Of a stretch of 6,052 nt of DNA, positions 4,264 through 6,052 are shown one piece after another. The notes under the pieces were generated by a model, which saw only the letters and a program-made list of their open reading frames with translations, made no database searches and was not told where the DNA came from. Positions within the stretch are counted from its first letter, which is position 1. Every line of letters starts with the position of its first letter. The position numbers and the translations under genes are program-made. This DNA is from Acidimicrobiaceae bacterium (GTDB taxonomy: Bacteria > Actinomycetota > Acidimicrobiia > Acidimicrobiales > Palsa-688), in NCBI GenBank assembly GCA_003158835.1, contig PMLI01000096.1:1-6052 (forward strand), in the 5' to 3' direction.

Positions 4264-5910
4264 TCAGCCCGTCTGCTCCTGGTCGAGGGGCAGCTCGATG
4301 TCCACCCGGGCCCCGCCGCCGGCGGGCGACGTTATTTCGACTGTGCCGCCGTGGGAGGTGACGACTCGCTTGACTATTGACAACCCCAATCCAGAACCGG
4401 GCATCGACCGGGCCGACTGGGCCCGGTAAAACCGTTCGAATATGTGTGGCAGGTCCTCGACGGCCACCCCCGGGCCCTCGTCGGTGACGGTCAGGTGCCA
4501 GGCACTGTTCGCCTCGAGCCTCACGCCGACGCGTCCCCCCGGAGGGCTCCACTTGGCCGCGTTGTCGAGGACGTTCATCACGGCCCGTTCCAGCAAGGCA
4601 GGCTGGGCCCGGACCTGGCCGGGCTGGAGCGAGACGTCGAAGTGCAAGGACTGCGCCCGTCGGTGCGCCCTGTCCACGGCCCGCTGCACCAGTTCGGCGA
4701 AGGGCACCGGTCCCGGCTCCTCCTCGTCCGGTTTTTCGTCTTCCCGGGCCAGGTCGACCAGGTCGCCTACCATCGTGGTCAGCTCTTTCAGCTGGGAGTC
4801 CACGTCGGCCAGCAGCGCTTCCCGGTCGTTGCTGGGCAGGTCGCGAGTCCGGATGAGCACCTCGATGTTGGTGCGCAGGCTGGTGAGGGGGGTGCGCAGT
4901 TCATGGCCGGCGTCCGACACGAGCTGGGCCTGCTGCTGCCGGGAGGCGGCCAGCGCTCCGAGCATGGCGTTGAAGCTGCGGGCCAGGCGGCCTAGTTCGT
5001 CGTTGCCGGTGTCGTCGATGGTGGCTGACAGGTCTTGCGTCTCGGCTACGTGCTCGGCCGCCCAGGACAGTGTCTCTACGGGCCGGATACTCGCTCGGCC
5101 CACGAGCCAGCCGAGCCCGGCCGCGACGGCCACGCCGCCCAGAGCGACCAGGACGAGCATCAGGCGTAGGAACGCCAGCGTGTCGTCCACGTTTGCCAGC
5201 GGGTAACCGATTTGCACGGCCAGCTCGCCCGATATCACGCTGACGGTGGCCACCCGGTACGGGTTCCCGTCTGAGCCCTGCAGGGTCTGCACGCTCTGGG
5301 TGTCCGGGCTAGCCGCCAGAGCCTGGTTGGCGGCGGCCGTGAGCTTGAAGAATGTGCTCTGGGGCATGGTGTCCTGCCGGGCGTTCACCGAGTAGACCTC
5401 GGCCCCCTGGGAACTGTTGATGATGACCTGGATCTGGTCGTTTGTCCGCAGCTGAAAGTTGATGAAAGCGGCCTGGCTCAGTTCGCCCGGTCCTTCGAAA
5501 CGAACCAGGGTCGGCAACTGGCTGACCGCGCTTTGAAGATTGGAGTTCGCCTGCTGTTCCAGTTGCCGGCTGACGGCCAGGTACGACACCAAAGCGGCCA
5601 TGGCGACGGCGATGCCTACGGCCACCCCGACCAGGACGCTTATCCGGGTCCGGAAACTGACGTCTCGCAGCCATGCGAAGGAGGCCTGCCGTGACGGGCC
5701 GGTTCCCAGGACCGGGACGTCGTCGCCGGCGGCGGCGGCGTCGGCCGTGACCTCAGGTCCGGCGCCGGCTTGGTCAGGCCCGCTCGACGTGCCGGCGCCC
5801 GCCGGCGGTGGTGGCTGGCCCGGCAGCGGCACGGGCCAGGGAGGGAGCGGGCCCGGGGCGACGGTGCTGCCGTCCTGCCACGAGTGCCGAGGAGCCCAGT
5901 TCAGTTCCAT
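4264..5910 (-). CDS. Sensor histidine kinase with HAMP domain, MprB-like
   Basis: This 548-aa membrane kinase would sense an extracytoplasmic signal and phosphorylate the response regulator encoded just upstream. In order it has a Pro/Gly/Ala-rich cytoplasmic N-terminus (about 1-80), TM1 (90-113), an extracytoplasmic sensor of about 134 residues (114-247), TM2 (248-271) and a HAMP domain (271-325). The dimerisation and phospho-acceptor box is SDAGHELRTPLTSLRTNIE with His336. The ATPase domain has an N-box with Asn446 and Asn450, G1 DEGPG (477-481), F-box FERFYRA (491-497) and G2 GSGLGLSIV (505-513). SxARSMPGSGLGL and DLVDLARED strongly resemble the actinobacterial MprB type. An acidic linker (390-399) joins the two kinase domains. 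The ATG at 5910 has only a distant GGAG, and no in-frame ATG or GTG lies nearer TM1. The gene is convergent with the mobA-like gene, 17 nt apart. Confidence 0.95.
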   Translation of the reverse strand: MELNWAPRHSWQDGSTVAPGPLPPWPVPLPGQPPPPAGAGTSSGPDQAGAGPEVTADAAAAGDDVPVLGTGPSRQASFAWLRDVSFRTRISVLVGVAVGIAVAMAALVSYLAVSRQLEQQANSNLQSAVSQLPTLVRFEGPGELSQAAFINFQLRTNDQIQVIINSSQGAEVYSVNARQDTMPQSTFFKLTAAANQALAASPDTQSVQTLQGSDGNPYRVATVSVISGELAVQIGYPLANVDDTLAFLRLMLVLVALGGVAVAAGLGWLVGRASIRPVETLSWAAEHVAETQDLSATIDDTGNDELGRLARSFNAMLGALAASRQQQAQLVSDAGHELRTPLTSLRTNIEVLIRTRDLPSNDREALLADVDSQLKELTTMVGDLVDLAREDEKPDEEEPGPVPFAELVQRAVDRAHRRAQSLHFDVSLQPGQVRAQPALLERAVMNVLDNAAKWSPPGGRVGVRLEANSAWHLTVTDEGPGVAVEDLPHIFERFYRAQSARSMPGSGLGLSIVKRVVTSHGGTVEITSPAGGGARVDIELPLDQEQTG

Positions 5911-5932
5911 GTCTGTGCGCGGGCCGCTCTCC

Positions 5933-6052
5933 TCATCCCCTCATCTCCGCCGGCAGCCGCATAACATAGCCGACGCCTCGCACGGTGTGGATGAGCCTCG
6001 TTTCCCCGTCGGCTTCGGTTTTGCGGCGCAGGTAGCCGATATAGACCTCGAG
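5933..6052 (-). CDS. OmpR/PhoB-family response regulator, C-terminal 39 residues (5' end outside window)
   Basis: The visible residues begin LEVYIGYLRRKTEAD and continue through RLIHTVRGVGYVMRL to a TGA at 5935-5933. This is the end of the winged-helix DNA-binding domain: the recognition helix tail (VYIGYLRRK), the wing strand pair (RLIHTVRGVGYVMR) and a short tail. RxIxTVRGVGYxxR is diagnostic of the OmpR/PhoB subfamily. The receiver domain and most of the effector domain lie beyond the window. The gene precedes the sensor kinase by 22 nt on the same strand, so the two form an RR-then-HK operon and almost certainly a cognate pair. It probably corresponds to MprA in the MprA/MprB-like arrangement, though this cannot be confirmed from the tail. 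Confidence 0.95.
   Translation of the reverse strand, partial: LEVYIGYLRRKTEADGETRLIHTVRGVGYVMRLPAEMRG

Overview
The window is very GC-rich and its genes strongly prefer G or C at third codon positions. They use GTG and TTG starts, and several sit in tight or overlapping gene pairs. Together with an MprA/MprB-like two-component pair, this suggests a high-GC actinobacterium, possibly Acidimicrobiia-like. That placement is inference from composition and gene type only.

Left part (1-3149, + strand). The 3' end of an unidentified upstream gene (3-260) is followed 7 nt later by an importer operon of the nitrate/sulfonate/taurine/thiamine-precursor ABC class. The ATPase (268-1071) overlaps the permease (1068-1880) by 4 bases. 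A 168-nt spacer, with a strong hairpin and a 21-bp tandem duplication, leads to an exported NMT1/THI5-like substrate-binding protein (2049-3149). The binding protein would capture a small organic ligand outside the membrane, the permease would form the channel and the ATPase would drive import. The substrate cannot be read from the sequence.

Middle part (3150-4246). A short convergent gap with a weak terminator-like hairpin separates the binding protein from a small minus-strand gene (3249-3416) for a 55-residue protein with two membrane segments. A 236-nt divergent region (3417-3652) then separates that gene from a MobA-like molybdenum cofactor nucleotidyltransferase (3653-4246, +). The divergent region holds candidate back-to-back promoters, two palindromes, a possible 15-codon leader ORF and a hairpin just before the mobA-like start.

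Right part (4264-6052, - strand). A complete MprB-like sensor histidine kinase (4264-5910) converges on the mobA-like gene. It lies 22 nt downstream of the 3' end of an OmpR/PhoB-type response regulator gene (5933-6052) that runs off the window. The pair is a normal RR-then-HK operon.

No tRNA, rRNA, CRISPR array, insertion sequence or phage gene was seen. The gene content is mostly ordinary. The least conventional items are the small membrane protein and the structured non-coding segments.
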